The notes: generated by a model not told the origin, from the letters alone. Positions 16,974-24,261 are shown, numbered from the stretch's first letter. The stretch is 64,000 nt of DNA from Hoeflea sp. (GCA_020637795.1 JACKJT010000001.1:1240001-1304000); one strand, 5' to 3'. Numbers and translations: made by a program.

Positions 16974-17590
16974 CAGAGAACCTCGGAAAGGGCTTTGGAC
17001 CAGTCGGACAAGCGGCTGGCGAACTGGGTGCGATTGACTTCGACCTCGATGTCAAATCCGTCGTTTTCCTCGATTGTCAGCCGGTCGGCGTCGATGCCCG
17101 ACTGCTCCCGGAAGGCTTCGATGAGGGCTTGCGGCCCGGAAACCCGGACCTGGGCGGCGTTCTCGAGCGCTAGGATCTTCCGGACTTCGTCAGCGAGACC
17201 GGAAAGGATCCGCTCGCGCACGGCCTTGTCGATCAGGCGCTTCAGCACAGCCTCGACGTCGTCTGCGATCAGGTCGGCGATCTCGGCGCTCCGGGCGGCA
17301 ATCGCAGCCGGGATGGTGTTGGCGGCGCGGGCTTCGAGCTCTGCGCGCAATGCTTCCATCTCGGCGGTATGGAGGTTTTCGATGGCGAGGTGTTCGGCCA
17401 CGAATTTCTTGGTCAGTTCGGCCCGGGCGATGGCTTCACCCTCGGCCCTGCCCTCGGCGCGGATGCTTTCGGTATCGATATGCGGCAATGCCACCAGTTT
17501 TTCTTCGGCTTCCACATGCTGGTCGGCGTGGAACCCGTTCATGCTGGTGATTTCAAAATCAGGAAGATACCGTGCGAAACTGGCCGTCAT
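16973..17590 (-). CDS. FliH-like export ATPase regulator candidate
   Basis: 205 aa with no signal or membrane segment. Residues 45-100 are a charged Ala/Glu-rich coiled coil (EGRAEGEAIARAELTKKF...), and residues 100-200 form a FliH/HrpE-like C-terminal pattern: a helix DLIADDVEAVLKRLIDKAV, a strand with VRVSGPQALIEAF, then IEENDGFDIEVEVNRTQF and a final helix ending in KALSEVL. FliH holds back and anchors FliI. No other fliH candidate is visible in this otherwise complete cluster. It is the first gene of the motB operon by position and overlaps motB by one base. Named by pattern and context only. Confidence 0.55.
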   Translation of the reverse strand: MTASFARYLPDFEITSMNGFHADQHVEAEEKLVALPHIDTESIRAEGRAEGEAIARAELTKKFVAEHLAIENLHTAEMEALRAELEARAANTIPAAIAARSAEIADLIADDVEAVLKRLIDKAVRERILSGLADEVRKILALENAAQVRVSGPQALIEAFREQSGIDADRLTIEENDGFDIEVEVNRTQFASRLSDWSKALSEVL

Positions 17591-17897
17591 GAGCCTCTCC
17601 GTTTGGTGGCAGTTACTGACGATAGCCGGTTCAAAGTCTTTCCCTTCAGATTCAGAAGGCGGGGACTGCGGAATCCGACTGCGCCTTCATGCGCGTGAGA
17701 AACCTAGAGAGTTAAACTTGTGTGAGAATGACCTCAGGCTGCCCTACCTGATGCGAAATGCCGGCCTTCACACTTATTGAGCGCTGGTCCGCACCAAGGG
17801 CAATTTTGGCGCGGACCAGCTGATCCACCATGTCCGTTGACCGGCGGCACGGCAGAATGGGTTCACTCAGCGCCCCACGTTACGGGGAACTCCAGGC
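17591..17897. other. Gap between the FliH-like gene and the last flagellin
   Basis: About 300 bases with no credible gene. It holds the upstream region of the FliH-motB-motC operon and, at 17783-17820, a strong hairpin on the exit side of the flagellin gene. Confidence 0.5.
17783..17820 (-). terminator. Hairpin downstream of the last flagellin gene
   Basis: Ten perfect GC-rich base pairs (arms 17783-17792 and 17811-17820), extended inward after one mismatch by four more pairs, with an 8-base loop. It lies about 80 bases past the flagellin stop. There is no good T-run, so it may act as a 3' stabiliser or a factor-dependent stop rather than a classic terminator. Confidence 0.45.
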
Positions 17898-18872
17898 TTA
17901 CTGCTGGAAGAGTGACAGGATGTTCTGCGAGTTGGTGTTGGCAATCGACAGCGACTGAATGCCCAGCTGCTGCTGTGTCTGCAAGGCCTTCAGGCGAGTC
18001 GATTCCTCGTTCATGTCCGCATCGACCAACCGGCCGACACCCTGTTTGATCGAATCCATCAGATTGGCGACAAAGTCCTCCTGCATGGAGACACGCTTCT
18101 TGACCGCACCGAGATTGGAGGCGGCGTCCGTCATCTGGGTCAGGATCGAATCCACTACCCTGATCATGTCGTCGACCTGGGCATCGGTGGTGGTGGCCGT
18201 CAAAGCAATCGCGGTTCCGGAACCGGCGGTGGTGGCTGTGCCATCGGCGTCGATCAGATAGTAGTTGGCCACGGTACCGGTCGAGTTCGGGTCGAGCGCG
18301 TCGGCGTCGATATCCTTGGTCAGAATGCCGAGGCTTTCGTCGGCGGCACCGATCATGGTCAGGCTGGTGACGTTGATGTCGAGCGTGGTGATCGATACCA
18401 GTCCGTTGACGTCGCGGTTGAAGCCGCCGACCACAGACTTTGTTCCCGCAGCGGTTGCCGCAGTGTTGTTGAGCCAGTTCTCACCCGAGAACGATGCCGA
18501 AACCGCAATCGACTGGAGCTGGTTCTTGAGTTCTGTCAGTTCCTTGTCGATCTTGGTCTTGTCGACGCCAGGCTCGCGGGCTGCGACCAGCTTTGCCTTG
18601 ATTTCGGAAACGACGTCGATGGAACTGTTCATTGCCGTGTAGGCAATGTCCACTTTCGCGGCGCCGAGACCCAATGCATCCTTGACGGTGGACAGAGCCT
18701 TGTTGTCGGATCGCATGGTCGTTGCGATCGACCAGTAGGCCGCGTTGTCGCCGGCTGTTTCGACGCGATAGCCCGAGGATACCCGCGCTTGCGTCATCTG
18801 CATTTCGGTATTGATGGTACGAAGTGTCTTCAGTGCAGCCATTGCGGCTGCGTTGGTCATGATGCTGGTCAT
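17898..18872 (-). CDS. Flagellin 1 of 4 (most divergent copy)
   Basis: 324 aa flagellin with conserved ends: MTSIMTNAAAMAALKTLRTIN at the N-terminus and ESTRLKALQTQQQLGIQSLSIANTNSQNILSLFQQ at the C-terminus, without a large D2/D3 insert, as in rhizobial flagellins. It differs from the other three by its end (FQQ instead of FR), several N-terminal changes and a different leader. The ATG at 18872 was chosen because it restores the family N-terminus. The ribosome binding site is GGGGG, not AAGGGACA as in the other three. By synteny with S. meliloti this would be the flaC position. Monocistronic. Confidence 0.93.
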   Translation of the reverse strand: MTSIMTNAAAMAALKTLRTINTEMQMTQARVSSGYRVETAGDNAAYWSIATTMRSDNKALSTVKDALGLGAAKVDIAYTAMNSSIDVVSEIKAKLVAAREPGVDKTKIDKELTELKNQLQSIAVSASFSGENWLNNTAATAAGTKSVVGGFNRDVNGLVSITTLDINVTSLTMIGAADESLGILTKDIDADALDPNSTGTVANYYLIDADGTATTAGSGTAIALTATTTDAQVDDMIRVVDSILTQMTDAASNLGAVKKRVSMQEDFVANLMDSIKQGVGRLVDADMNEESTRLKALQTQQQLGIQSLSIANTNSQNILSLFQQ

Positions 18873-18879
18873 ATTTAAA

Positions 18880-18904
18880 TGCCCCCAATAATTGCCCAGG
18901 GACA
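18880..18904 (-). promoter_or_regulatory. Flagellin 1 leader hairpin over the ribosome binding site
   Basis: On the coding strand the conserved CCGGTATGTCCC ends in TGTCCC (18899-18904) and can pair with GGGGCA (18880-18885) next to the start codon: six pairs including one G-U wobble, with a 13-base loop. The ribosome binding site here differs from that of the other flagellins, yet the pairing is kept. Confidence 0.5.
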
Positions 18905-19010
18905 TACCGGCCACAATTCCGGTTACGATGAGCTTGCGTCATGCTACCGGATCAGCCTGTGCCATTAACTTCCGGTTCATCGTCGGTAACTAAGAGGTAA
19001 ACGTTTATGG

Positions 19011-19025
19011 TTAACGAGGAGTTAA
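19011..19025 (-). promoter_or_regulatory. TTAA-N7-TTAA box upstream of flagellin 1
   Basis: On the coding strand the site reads TTAA-CTCCTCG-TTAACC, an exact CtrA-type direct repeat, about 140 bases upstream of the start codon. Two further GTTTACC and GTTACC copies follow upstream at 12-13 base spacing. Sites at similar positions precede the other three flagellins, so an OmpR-family regulator (Rem or CtrA) is likely. Confidence 0.5.
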
Positions 19026-19170
19026 TTCAACCCCTAAATCTAGTATCGAGGCCGCGAAGGGCCTCCAAGACTTCCCTGATTTAGCGAATTCATAAATATC
19101 TAAATTCAAGAAGTTACCGCAGCGCACACAGATCCGGCTCACTCGCCTCAATCCCACCTTGCCAACGCGC

Positions 19171-19203
19171 AAAAGGCCGCATCGTTTCCGATGCGGCCTT
19201 TCG
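19171..19203 (-). terminator. Terminator of flagellin 2
   Basis: Perfect 13-base inverted repeat (19172-19184 and 19189-19201) with a 4-base loop. On the minus strand it is followed by TTTT. It sits about 50 bases after the flagellin 2 stop and separates this gene from flagellin 1. Confidence 0.85.
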
Positions 19204-19252
19204 TATTCTGCCATCGGAAGCCGCTTCGAGGCGGCCCCGGTCCTGGATGCTC

Positions 19253-20224
19253 TTAACGGAAGAGCTGGAGGATATTTTCCGAGTTGGAGTTGGCAATCGA
19301 CAGCGACTGAATGCCCAGCTGCTGCTGCGTCTGCAGGGCCTTCAGGCGGGTCGATTCCTCGTTCATGTCCGCATCGACAAGACGGCCAACGCCCTTGGTG
19401 ATGGAACCCATCAGGTTGGCTACGAAGTCTTCCTGCATGGAGACGCGCTTGTTGACCGCACCAAGGTTCGAAGCCGCATCCGTCATCTGGGTCAGCATCG
19501 AGTCAACGGCACGGATCATGTCGTCGACCTGGGCGTCGGTGGTGGTTGCGGTCAGGGTGATCGCGGTGGCCGAGCCGGCGGTGGTGGCGGTGCCATCGGC
19601 GTCGATCAGGTAGTAGTTACGCGCGGTACCGGTTGCGTTCGGGTCCAGCGCATCGGCGTCGATGTCCTTGGTCAGGATGCCAAGGCTTTCAGTGGTGGTG
19701 CCGATCAGCGTGGTCGACGTGGTGTTGACCTGAAGCGTCGTGATCGAAACCAGACCATTGACGTCGCGGTTGAAGCCGCCGACGATTTCCTTGGTGCCCG
19801 AAGCTGCGGCGCCGGTGTTGTTGAGCCAGTTCTCGCCGGAGAACGATGCCGATTCGGAGATCGAGACCAGCTGGTTCTTCAGCTCGGTCAGTTCCTTGTC
19901 GATCTTGGTCTTGTCGACGCCAGGCTCGCGGGCTGCAACCAGCTTTGCCTTGATTTCGGAGACCACATCAATGGCGGAGTTCATGCCGGTGTAGGCAACG
20001 TCAACCTTTGCGGCGCCGAGACCGAGAGCGTCCTTGACGGTGGAGAGAGCCTTGTTATCCGAACGCATGGTCGTTGCGATCGACCAGTAGGCAGCGTTGT
20101 CCGCGGCCGTTTCAACGCGGTAGCCGGACGAAACGCGGTTCTGCGTCATTTCCATGTCGGAGTTGATCGAACGCAGGGTGGCGAGTGCAGCCATTGCTGC
20201 GGAGTTGGTCATGATGCTTGTCAT
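19253..20224 (-). CDS. Flagellin 2 of 4
   Basis: 323 aa, nearly identical to flagellin 3 over most of its length and close to flagellin 4. The N-terminal MTSIMTNSAAMAALATLRSINSDM helix and the C-terminal NEESTRLKALQTQQQLGIQSLSIANSNSENILQLFR helix form the filament core; the middle (150-215) is the more variable exposed part. The ribosome binding site is AAAGGGACA, paired with the upstream leader. It has its own terminator (19171-19203) and upstream box (20366-20380). By synteny this is the flaD position of S. meliloti. Confidence 0.95.
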   Translation of the reverse strand: MTSIMTNSAAMAALATLRSINSDMEMTQNRVSSGYRVETAADNAAYWSIATTMRSDNKALSTVKDALGLGAAKVDVAYTGMNSAIDVVSEIKAKLVAAREPGVDKTKIDKELTELKNQLVSISESASFSGENWLNNTGAAASGTKEIVGGFNRDVNGLVSITTLQVNTTSTTLIGTTTESLGILTKDIDADALDPNATGTARNYYLIDADGTATTAGSATAITLTATTTDAQVDDMIRAVDSMLTQMTDAASNLGAVNKRVSMQEDFVANLMGSITKGVGRLVDADMNEESTRLKALQTQQQLGIQSLSIANSNSENILQLFR

Positions 20225-20229
20225 TGAGG

Positions 20230-20257
20230 TGTCCCTTTTGACAATTTACGCGGGACA
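20230..20257 (-). promoter_or_regulatory. Flagellin 2 leader hairpin over the ribosome binding site
   Basis: TGTCCC of the conserved leader (20252-20257) is fully complementary to GGGACA of the ribosome binding site (20230-20235); 6 perfect pairs, 16-base loop, ending five bases before the start codon. Candidate target for FlbT or FlaF. Confidence 0.6.
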
Positions 20258-20288
20258 TACCGGACTCTCTTACCGGCAACGGTGGCCA

Positions 20289-20299
20289 GGCATCATACC
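20289..20299. promoter_or_regulatory. Conserved dyad upstream of flagellin 2
   Basis: GGCATCATACC, a one-mismatch version of the perfect dyad GGCAT-C-ATGCC found at the same place before flagellins 3 and 4. A conserved TTACCGGC block lies between it and the leader hairpin; on the coding strand that block reads GCCGGTAA, close to the sigma-28 minus-10 GCCGATAA. Confidence 0.4.
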
Positions 20300-20365
20300 A
20301 GTCGTTTCCGGTCTTTCCCGATCAACGACCCACCATTTCTTGAGACTGAAAATCGCAGGTTATGG

Positions 20366-20380
20366 TTACTGAACACTTAA
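20366..20380 (-). promoter_or_regulatory. TTAA-N7-GTAA box upstream of flagellin 2
   Basis: On the coding strand TTAA-GTGTTCA-GTAACC, about 145 bases before the start codon. It aligns with the boxes before the other flagellins and is followed by an extra ATAACC. Confidence 0.45.
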
Positions 20381-20440
20381 CCGCCGACCGCTCCCGAGGT
20401 TTTTTGGAGATTTACTATTTGCTTGAATAAAAACGGAAAA

Positions 20441-20464
20441 CGCCGGGGATTGCTCCCCGGCGTC
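20441..20464 (-). terminator. Terminator of flagellin 3
   Basis: Perfect 10-base GC-rich stem (20441-20450 and 20455-20464) with a TTGC loop. On the minus strand the stem is followed by TTTTCCGTTTTTATT, a good rho-independent terminator 40 bases after the flagellin 3 stop. Confidence 0.9.
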
Positions 20465-20503
20465 CTGGCTTGTTCAACTCTGCGTTCAGATTTGACGCGT
20501 TCC

Positions 20504-21475
20504 TTAACGGAAGAGCGACAGGATGTTCTGCGAGTTGGAGTTGGCGATCGACAGCGACTGGATGCCCAGCTGCTGCTGCGTCTGCAGAGCCTTCAGGCGG
20601 GTCGATTCCTCGTTCATGTCCGCGTCGACAAGACGTCCCACACCAGTGGTGATCGAGTCCATCAGGTTGGCAACGAAGTCTTCCTGCATGGAGACGCGCT
20701 TGTTGACCGCACCGAGGTTCGAAGCCGCATCCGTCATCTGGGTCAGCATCGAGTCGACAGCCCGGATCATGTCGTCGACCTGGGCGTTGGTGGTGGTCGC
20801 GGTCAGGGTGATCGCGGTTGCCGAGCCGGCGGTGGTCGCGGTGCCGTCGGCGTCGATCAGGTAGTAGTTACGGGCGGTACCGGTCGAGTTCGGGTCAAGC
20901 GCATCGGCATCGATGTCCTTGGTCAGGATGCCAAGGCTTTCAGTGGTGGTGCCGATCAGCGTGGTCGAGGTGGTGTTGACGGCCAGGGTGGTGATCGAGA
21001 CGAGACCGTTCACGTCACGGTTGAAGCCGCCGACGATTTCCTTGGTGCCCGAAGCTGCGGCGCCGGTGTTGTTGAGCCAGTTTTCGCCGGAGAACGATGC
21101 CGATTCCGAGATCGAGACCAGCTGGTTCTTCAGCTCGGTCAGTTCCTTGTCGATCTTGGTCTTGTCGACGCCAGGCTCGCGGGCTGCAACCAGCTTAGCC
21201 TTGATTTCGGAGACCACGTCGATGGCCGAGTTCATGCCGGTGTAGGCAACGTCAACCTTGGCGGCGCCGAGACCGAGAGCGTCCTTGACGGTGGAGAGAG
21301 CCTTGTTGTCCGAACGCATGGTCGTTGCGATCGACCAGTAGGCAGCGTTGTCGGCGGCCGTTTCAACGCGGTAACCGGACGACACGCGGTTCTGCGTCAT
21401 TTCCATATCGGAGTTGATCGAACGCAGGGTGGCCAGTGCAGACATTGCTGAGGAGTTGGTCATGATGCTTGTCAT
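20504..21475 (-). CDS. Flagellin 3 of 4
   Basis: 323 aa, with the same ends and framework as flagellin 2; differences cluster around residues 165-215 and near the C-terminal end (NSQNILSLFR). The ribosome binding site is AAAAGGGACA eight bases before the ATG. Own upstream box, leader hairpin and terminator, so it is transcribed alone. By synteny this is the flaB position of S. meliloti. The near identity with flagellin 2 suggests recent duplication or gene conversion. Confidence 0.95.
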   Translation of the reverse strand: MTSIMTNSSAMSALATLRSINSDMEMTQNRVSSGYRVETAADNAAYWSIATTMRSDNKALSTVKDALGLGAAKVDVAYTGMNSAIDVVSEIKAKLVAAREPGVDKTKIDKELTELKNQLVSISESASFSGENWLNNTGAAASGTKEIVGGFNRDVNGLVSITTLAVNTTSTTLIGTTTESLGILTKDIDADALDPNSTGTARNYYLIDADGTATTAGSATAITLTATTTNAQVDDMIRAVDSMLTQMTDAASNLGAVNKRVSMQEDFVANLMDSITTGVGRLVDADMNEESTRLKALQTQQQLGIQSLSIANSNSQNILSLFR

Positions 21476-21480
21476 GGAAT

Positions 21481-21509
21481 TGTCCCTTTTGACAAAGTTA
21501 CGCGGGACA
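21481..21509 (-). promoter_or_regulatory. Flagellin 3 leader hairpin over the ribosome binding site
   Basis: TGTCCC (21504-21509) pairs perfectly with GGGACA of the ribosome binding site (21481-21486), 17-base loop. The loop resembles that of flagellin 2 except for one inserted base. Confidence 0.6.
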
Positions 21510-21542
21510 TGCCGGACTCTAACTTACCGGCAACAGTGGCAA

Positions 21543-21553
21543 GGCATCATGCC
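21543..21553. promoter_or_regulatory. Perfect dyad GGCATCATGCC upstream of flagellin 3
   Basis: An 11-base perfect palindrome around a central base, about 70 bases before the start codon, with a TTACCGGC block (21524-21531) between it and the leader. The same dyad occurs before flagellin 4. Confidence 0.45.
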
Positions 21554-21620
21554 CGTCGTTTTTGGTTACTTTTTGCTAAACGACCCACCATTTCTTGACA
21601 AACAAGATGAACGACCATGG

Positions 21621-21635
21621 TTACCGAAGACTTAA
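21621..21635 (-). promoter_or_regulatory. TTAA-N7-GTAA box upstream of flagellin 3
   Basis: On the coding strand TTAA-GTCTTCG-GTAACC, about 150 bases before the start codon, matching the other flagellin boxes. Confidence 0.45.
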
Positions 21636-21673
21636 TTGGAAAATATTTATTTAGTTTATTTTATATGAAGAAA

Positions 21674-21701
21674 AAGCGCCGGGAATTTCTCCCCGACGCT
21701 T
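21674..21701 (-). terminator. Terminator of flagellin 4
   Basis: Imperfect stem (21674-21684 with 21690-21701, one mismatch) with a 5-base loop, followed on the minus strand by TTTTTCTTC. It lies 40 bases past the flagellin 4 stop. Confidence 0.8.
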
Positions 21702-21740
21702 AATTTTTTCTTAACTCGAAACTCGAGTATTAATTGATCC

Positions 21741-22712
21741 TTAACGGAACAGCGACAATACGTTCTGCGAGCTGGAGTTGGCGATCGACAGCGCCTGGAT
21801 GCCCAGCTGCTGCTGCGTCTGCAGGGCCTTCAGGCGGGTCGATTCCTCGTTCATGTCCGCATCGACGAGACGGCCAACGCCCTTGGTGATGGAGTCCATC
21901 AGGTTGGAGACGAAGTCGTCCTGCATGGAGACGCGCTTGTTGACCGCACCGAGGTTCGAAGCCGCATCCGTCATCTGGGTCAGCATCGAGTCAACCGCAC
22001 GGATCATGTCGTCGACCTGGGCGTCGGTGGTGGTTGCGGTCAGGGCGATCGCAGTGGCCGAACCGGCGGTGGTGGCGGTGCCATCAGCGTCGATCAGGTA
22101 GTAGTTACGCGCGGTACCGGTTGCGGCCGGGTCAAGCGCATCGGCGTCGATGTCCTTGGTCAGGATGCCAAGGCTTTCAGTAGTGGTGCCGATCAGCGTG
22201 GTCGACGTGGCGTTGATGCCAAGCGTGGTCAGCGAGACCTTGCCGCTGGTGTCACGATTGAAGCCGGCAACGATTTCCTTGGTGCCGAGAGCAGCCGCGC
22301 CGGTGTTGTTGAGCCAGTTCTCACCAGAGAAAGAAGCCGATTCGGAGATCGAGACCAGCTGGTTCTTCAGCTCGGTCAGTTCCTTGTCGATCTTGGTCTT
22401 GTCGACGCCAGGCTCGCGGGCTGCAACCAGCTTGGCCTTGATTTCGGAGACCACGTCGATGGCGGAGTTCATGCCGGTGTAGGCAACGTCAACCTTGGCG
22501 GCGCCGAGGCCGAGAGCGTCCTGAACCGTCGAGAGAGCCTTGTTGTCCGAACGCATGGTTGTGGCGATCGACCAGTAGGCGGCGTTATCCGCGGCCGATT
22601 CAACCCGATAGCCGGAGGACACGCGGTTCTGCGTGCTTTCCATGTCGGAATTGATCGAACGAAGAGTGGCGAGTGCAGACATAGCTGCGGAGTTGGTCAT
22701 GATGCTAGTCAT
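21741..22712 (-). CDS. flaA: Flagellin 4 of 4 (first copy, flaA position)
   Basis: 323 aa flagellin, the copy next to fliP, which is the place of the principal flagellin flaA in S. meliloti; the symbol is positional. It has the same terminal helices as the others, with changes such as DMESTQNRVSSGYRVESAADN near the N-terminus and an altered 145-185 segment. The ribosome binding site is AAAGGGACA. The upstream box lies farther away (about 205 bases) than in the other copies, so its promoter layout may differ. Confidence 0.94.
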   Translation of the reverse strand: MTSIMTNSAAMSALATLRSINSDMESTQNRVSSGYRVESAADNAAYWSIATTMRSDNKALSTVQDALGLGAAKVDVAYTGMNSAIDVVSEIKAKLVAAREPGVDKTKIDKELTELKNQLVSISESASFSGENWLNNTGAAALGTKEIVAGFNRDTSGKVSLTTLGINATSTTLIGTTTESLGILTKDIDADALDPAATGTARNYYLIDADGTATTAGSATAIALTATTTDAQVDDMIRAVDSMLTQMTDAASNLGAVNKRVSMQDDFVSNLMDSITKGVGRLVDADMNEESTRLKALQTQQQLGIQALSIANSSSQNVLSLFR

Positions 22713-22717
22713 GGGAT

Positions 22718-22753
22718 TGTCCCTTTAAATAAACGCAAAACTGATGAGGGACA
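22718..22753 (-). promoter_or_regulatory. Flagellin 4 leader hairpin over the ribosome binding site
   Basis: TGTCCC (22748-22753) pairs with GGGACA (22718-22723); 6 perfect pairs but a longer 24-base loop. The loop sequence is unrelated to that of flagellins 2 and 3, so the pairing arms are kept while the spacer changes. Confidence 0.6.
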
Positions 22754-22787
22754 TACCGGGCTTATTGGTTTACCGGTCATGCGGTTC

Positions 22788-22798
22788 GGCATCATGCC
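22788..22798. promoter_or_regulatory. Perfect dyad GGCATCATGCC upstream of flagellin 4
   Basis: Same 11-base palindrome as before flagellin 3, with a TTACCGGT block (22770-22777) on its gene-proximal side. Confidence 0.45.
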
Positions 22799-22916
22799 TG
22801 TCGGAACCCTCTGACTTCGCAAAGGTGTTCCTCCCCGTCATGTTGGCACCATAATCGCCGCGAGGACTTTCAAATTGATTAATCGAAAGCCGAAATAGCG
22901 TGTAATTTCAATATAG

Positions 22917-22931
22917 TTAACGGTGACTTAA
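22917..22931 (-). promoter_or_regulatory. TTAA-N7-TTAA box upstream of flagellin 4
   Basis: On the coding strand TTAA-GTCACCG-TTAAC, an exact CtrA-type spacing. It lies in the 311-base gap (22713-23023) between fliP and flagellin 4, which holds no gene; a short stem (22974-22989) near the fliP end has no T-run. Confidence 0.5.
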
Positions 22932-23023
22932 CTGGATGTCGGGGTCGATTGGGCGGATCGGCCAACGCATAACCGCACCTTCCGGTGCGCTCGACAGCAG
23001 GGTTCGCAAACAGCCTGTGTCGA

Positions 23024-23761
23024 TCAGACGAAGGACCGCACCAGGCTTCCCACCATGAGGTTCCAGCCGTCGATAAGGACAAAGAACAATATCTTGAACG
23101 GCAGGGATATGGCAGTGGGCGGCAGCATCATCATGCCCATCGACATGGTGATGGTCGCCACCACCAGATCGATCACAAGAAACGGCAGGACGACAAGGAA
23201 GCCGATTTCAAATCCGCGCCGAATTTCGGAAATCATGAAGGCGGGAACCAGCACGCGCATGTCGATCTTGCCATCGGTTTCGGTCGACTGGCCGCGCTCG
23301 TCGGCGATGTCGATGAACAAGGTGAGATCCTTGGGGCGGGTGTTGACCAGCATGAACTCGCGAAACGGATCGGCGATCAGGCCGATTGCCTCCTGCTCGG
23401 TGACCTGGTTTTCGAGAAGCGGACTGACGCCGGTTTCCCAAGCCCGGTCGAATGTCGGCGCCATGACGTAGAAGGTCATGAACAGCGAAAGGCTGACCAG
23501 GATCATGTTGGCGGGTGTCGTGGCCAGCCCCATGCCGGAACGCAGGATGGCGAAGGCAATGATGAACCGCGGAAAGCTGGTCACCATGATCAGGATGCCC
23601 GGCGCCACGGACAGCACGGTCAACAGCCCGAAGGTGCGGATGATCCAGCTCGCAACCGAACCGTCGACCGGCGCCTGCAGCAAATTCGGGTCCAGGATCT
23701 GGGCCTGCGCCGCCGTTGCAAATGCCATCATGGCTGCAAAGGCTGATAAAAATCGAATCAT
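23024..23761 (-). CDS. fliP: Flagellar export gate protein FliP
   Basis: 245 aa with a cleavable-type N-terminal signal (FAAMMAFATAAQAQ) and four membrane segments. Family marks include SFPRFIIAFAILRSGMGLATTPANMILVSLSLFMTFYVM and, near the end, GFLVVLPFLVIDLVVATITMSMGMMMLPP. It forms the export gate with FliQ and FliR. Its start overlaps the fliL stop (ATGA) and it is the last gene of the flgB-fliP operon. Confidence 0.95.
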   Translation of the reverse strand: MIRFLSAFAAMMAFATAAQAQILDPNLLQAPVDGSVASWIIRTFGLLTVLSVAPGILIMVTSFPRFIIAFAILRSGMGLATTPANMILVSLSLFMTFYVMAPTFDRAWETGVSPLLENQVTEQEAIGLIADPFREFMLVNTRPKDLTLFIDIADERGQSTETDGKIDMRVLVPAFMISEIRRGFEIGFLVVLPFLVIDLVVATITMSMGMMMLPPTAISLPFKILFFVLIDGWNLMVGSLVRSFV

Positions 23762-24261
23762 TCGATCACAAATGTCCTCAAAAGGAGATCGTTGACGCGG
23801 CCTTCCGACCGCAGTTTCACGCGTTCACGCAGGTCCTCGCGCAAATACTGAAAGCCACGCGGTCCTTCTATCTGCTGAAGCGACACGGTGCGCAGATAGG
23901 CAAGAATGTCCTGATGGATCTGGTCGGCAATGGCATCGTCGGGTTCATTGGTGAACACAAGCGAGACTTCGACTCGGATCCAGTTGTCTGAAGGGTATGA
24001 CAGGTTTGTGGTGATCGGCTCAAGCGCGACGACGTTATCCCGGGGCTTGTCCTCGGCTTTGTCCTCTTTTTTCTCGTCTTCCCCGTGCGCCTGCTCAGCG
24101 GCTGCCGTTTCGGGCTGGTCCACCTGCGGCGCAATCAGACCGCCGACCATCCAGCCGCCACCGGCAGCGATCAGGCTGAGGACCAGCACGATCGCTATGG
24201 TGACGACAAGTCCGGACTTCTTCTTGCCACCGTCTTCTTCTGCGCTGTCAAAGTCAGCCAT
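23758..24261 (-). CDS. fliL: Basal body protein FliL
   Basis: 167 aa: a short cytoplasmic start, one membrane helix (about 17-38, VVTIAIVLVLSLIAAGGGWMVGG), an acidic linker and a C-terminal domain with LEPITTNLSYPSDNWIRVEVSLVF and DILAYLRTVSLQQIEGPRGFQYLREDLRERV, the classic FliL pattern. It surrounds the stator and supports torque. Eleven bases after flgH; overlaps fliP. Confidence 0.93.
   Translation of the reverse strand: MADFDSAEEDGGKKKSGLVVTIAIVLVLSLIAAGGGWMVGGLIAPQVDQPETAAAEQAHGEDEKKEDKAEDKPRDNVVALEPITTNLSYPSDNWIRVEVSLVFTNEPDDAIADQIHQDILAYLRTVSLQQIEGPRGFQYLREDLRERVKLRSEGRVNDLLLRTFVIE

Noticed and set aside
17898..22712. Repeated sequence about every 1.25 kb, at first sight a long repeat array
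   Set aside because: It is explained by four paralogous flagellin genes with similar promoters; no CRISPR-type short repeats or spacers.
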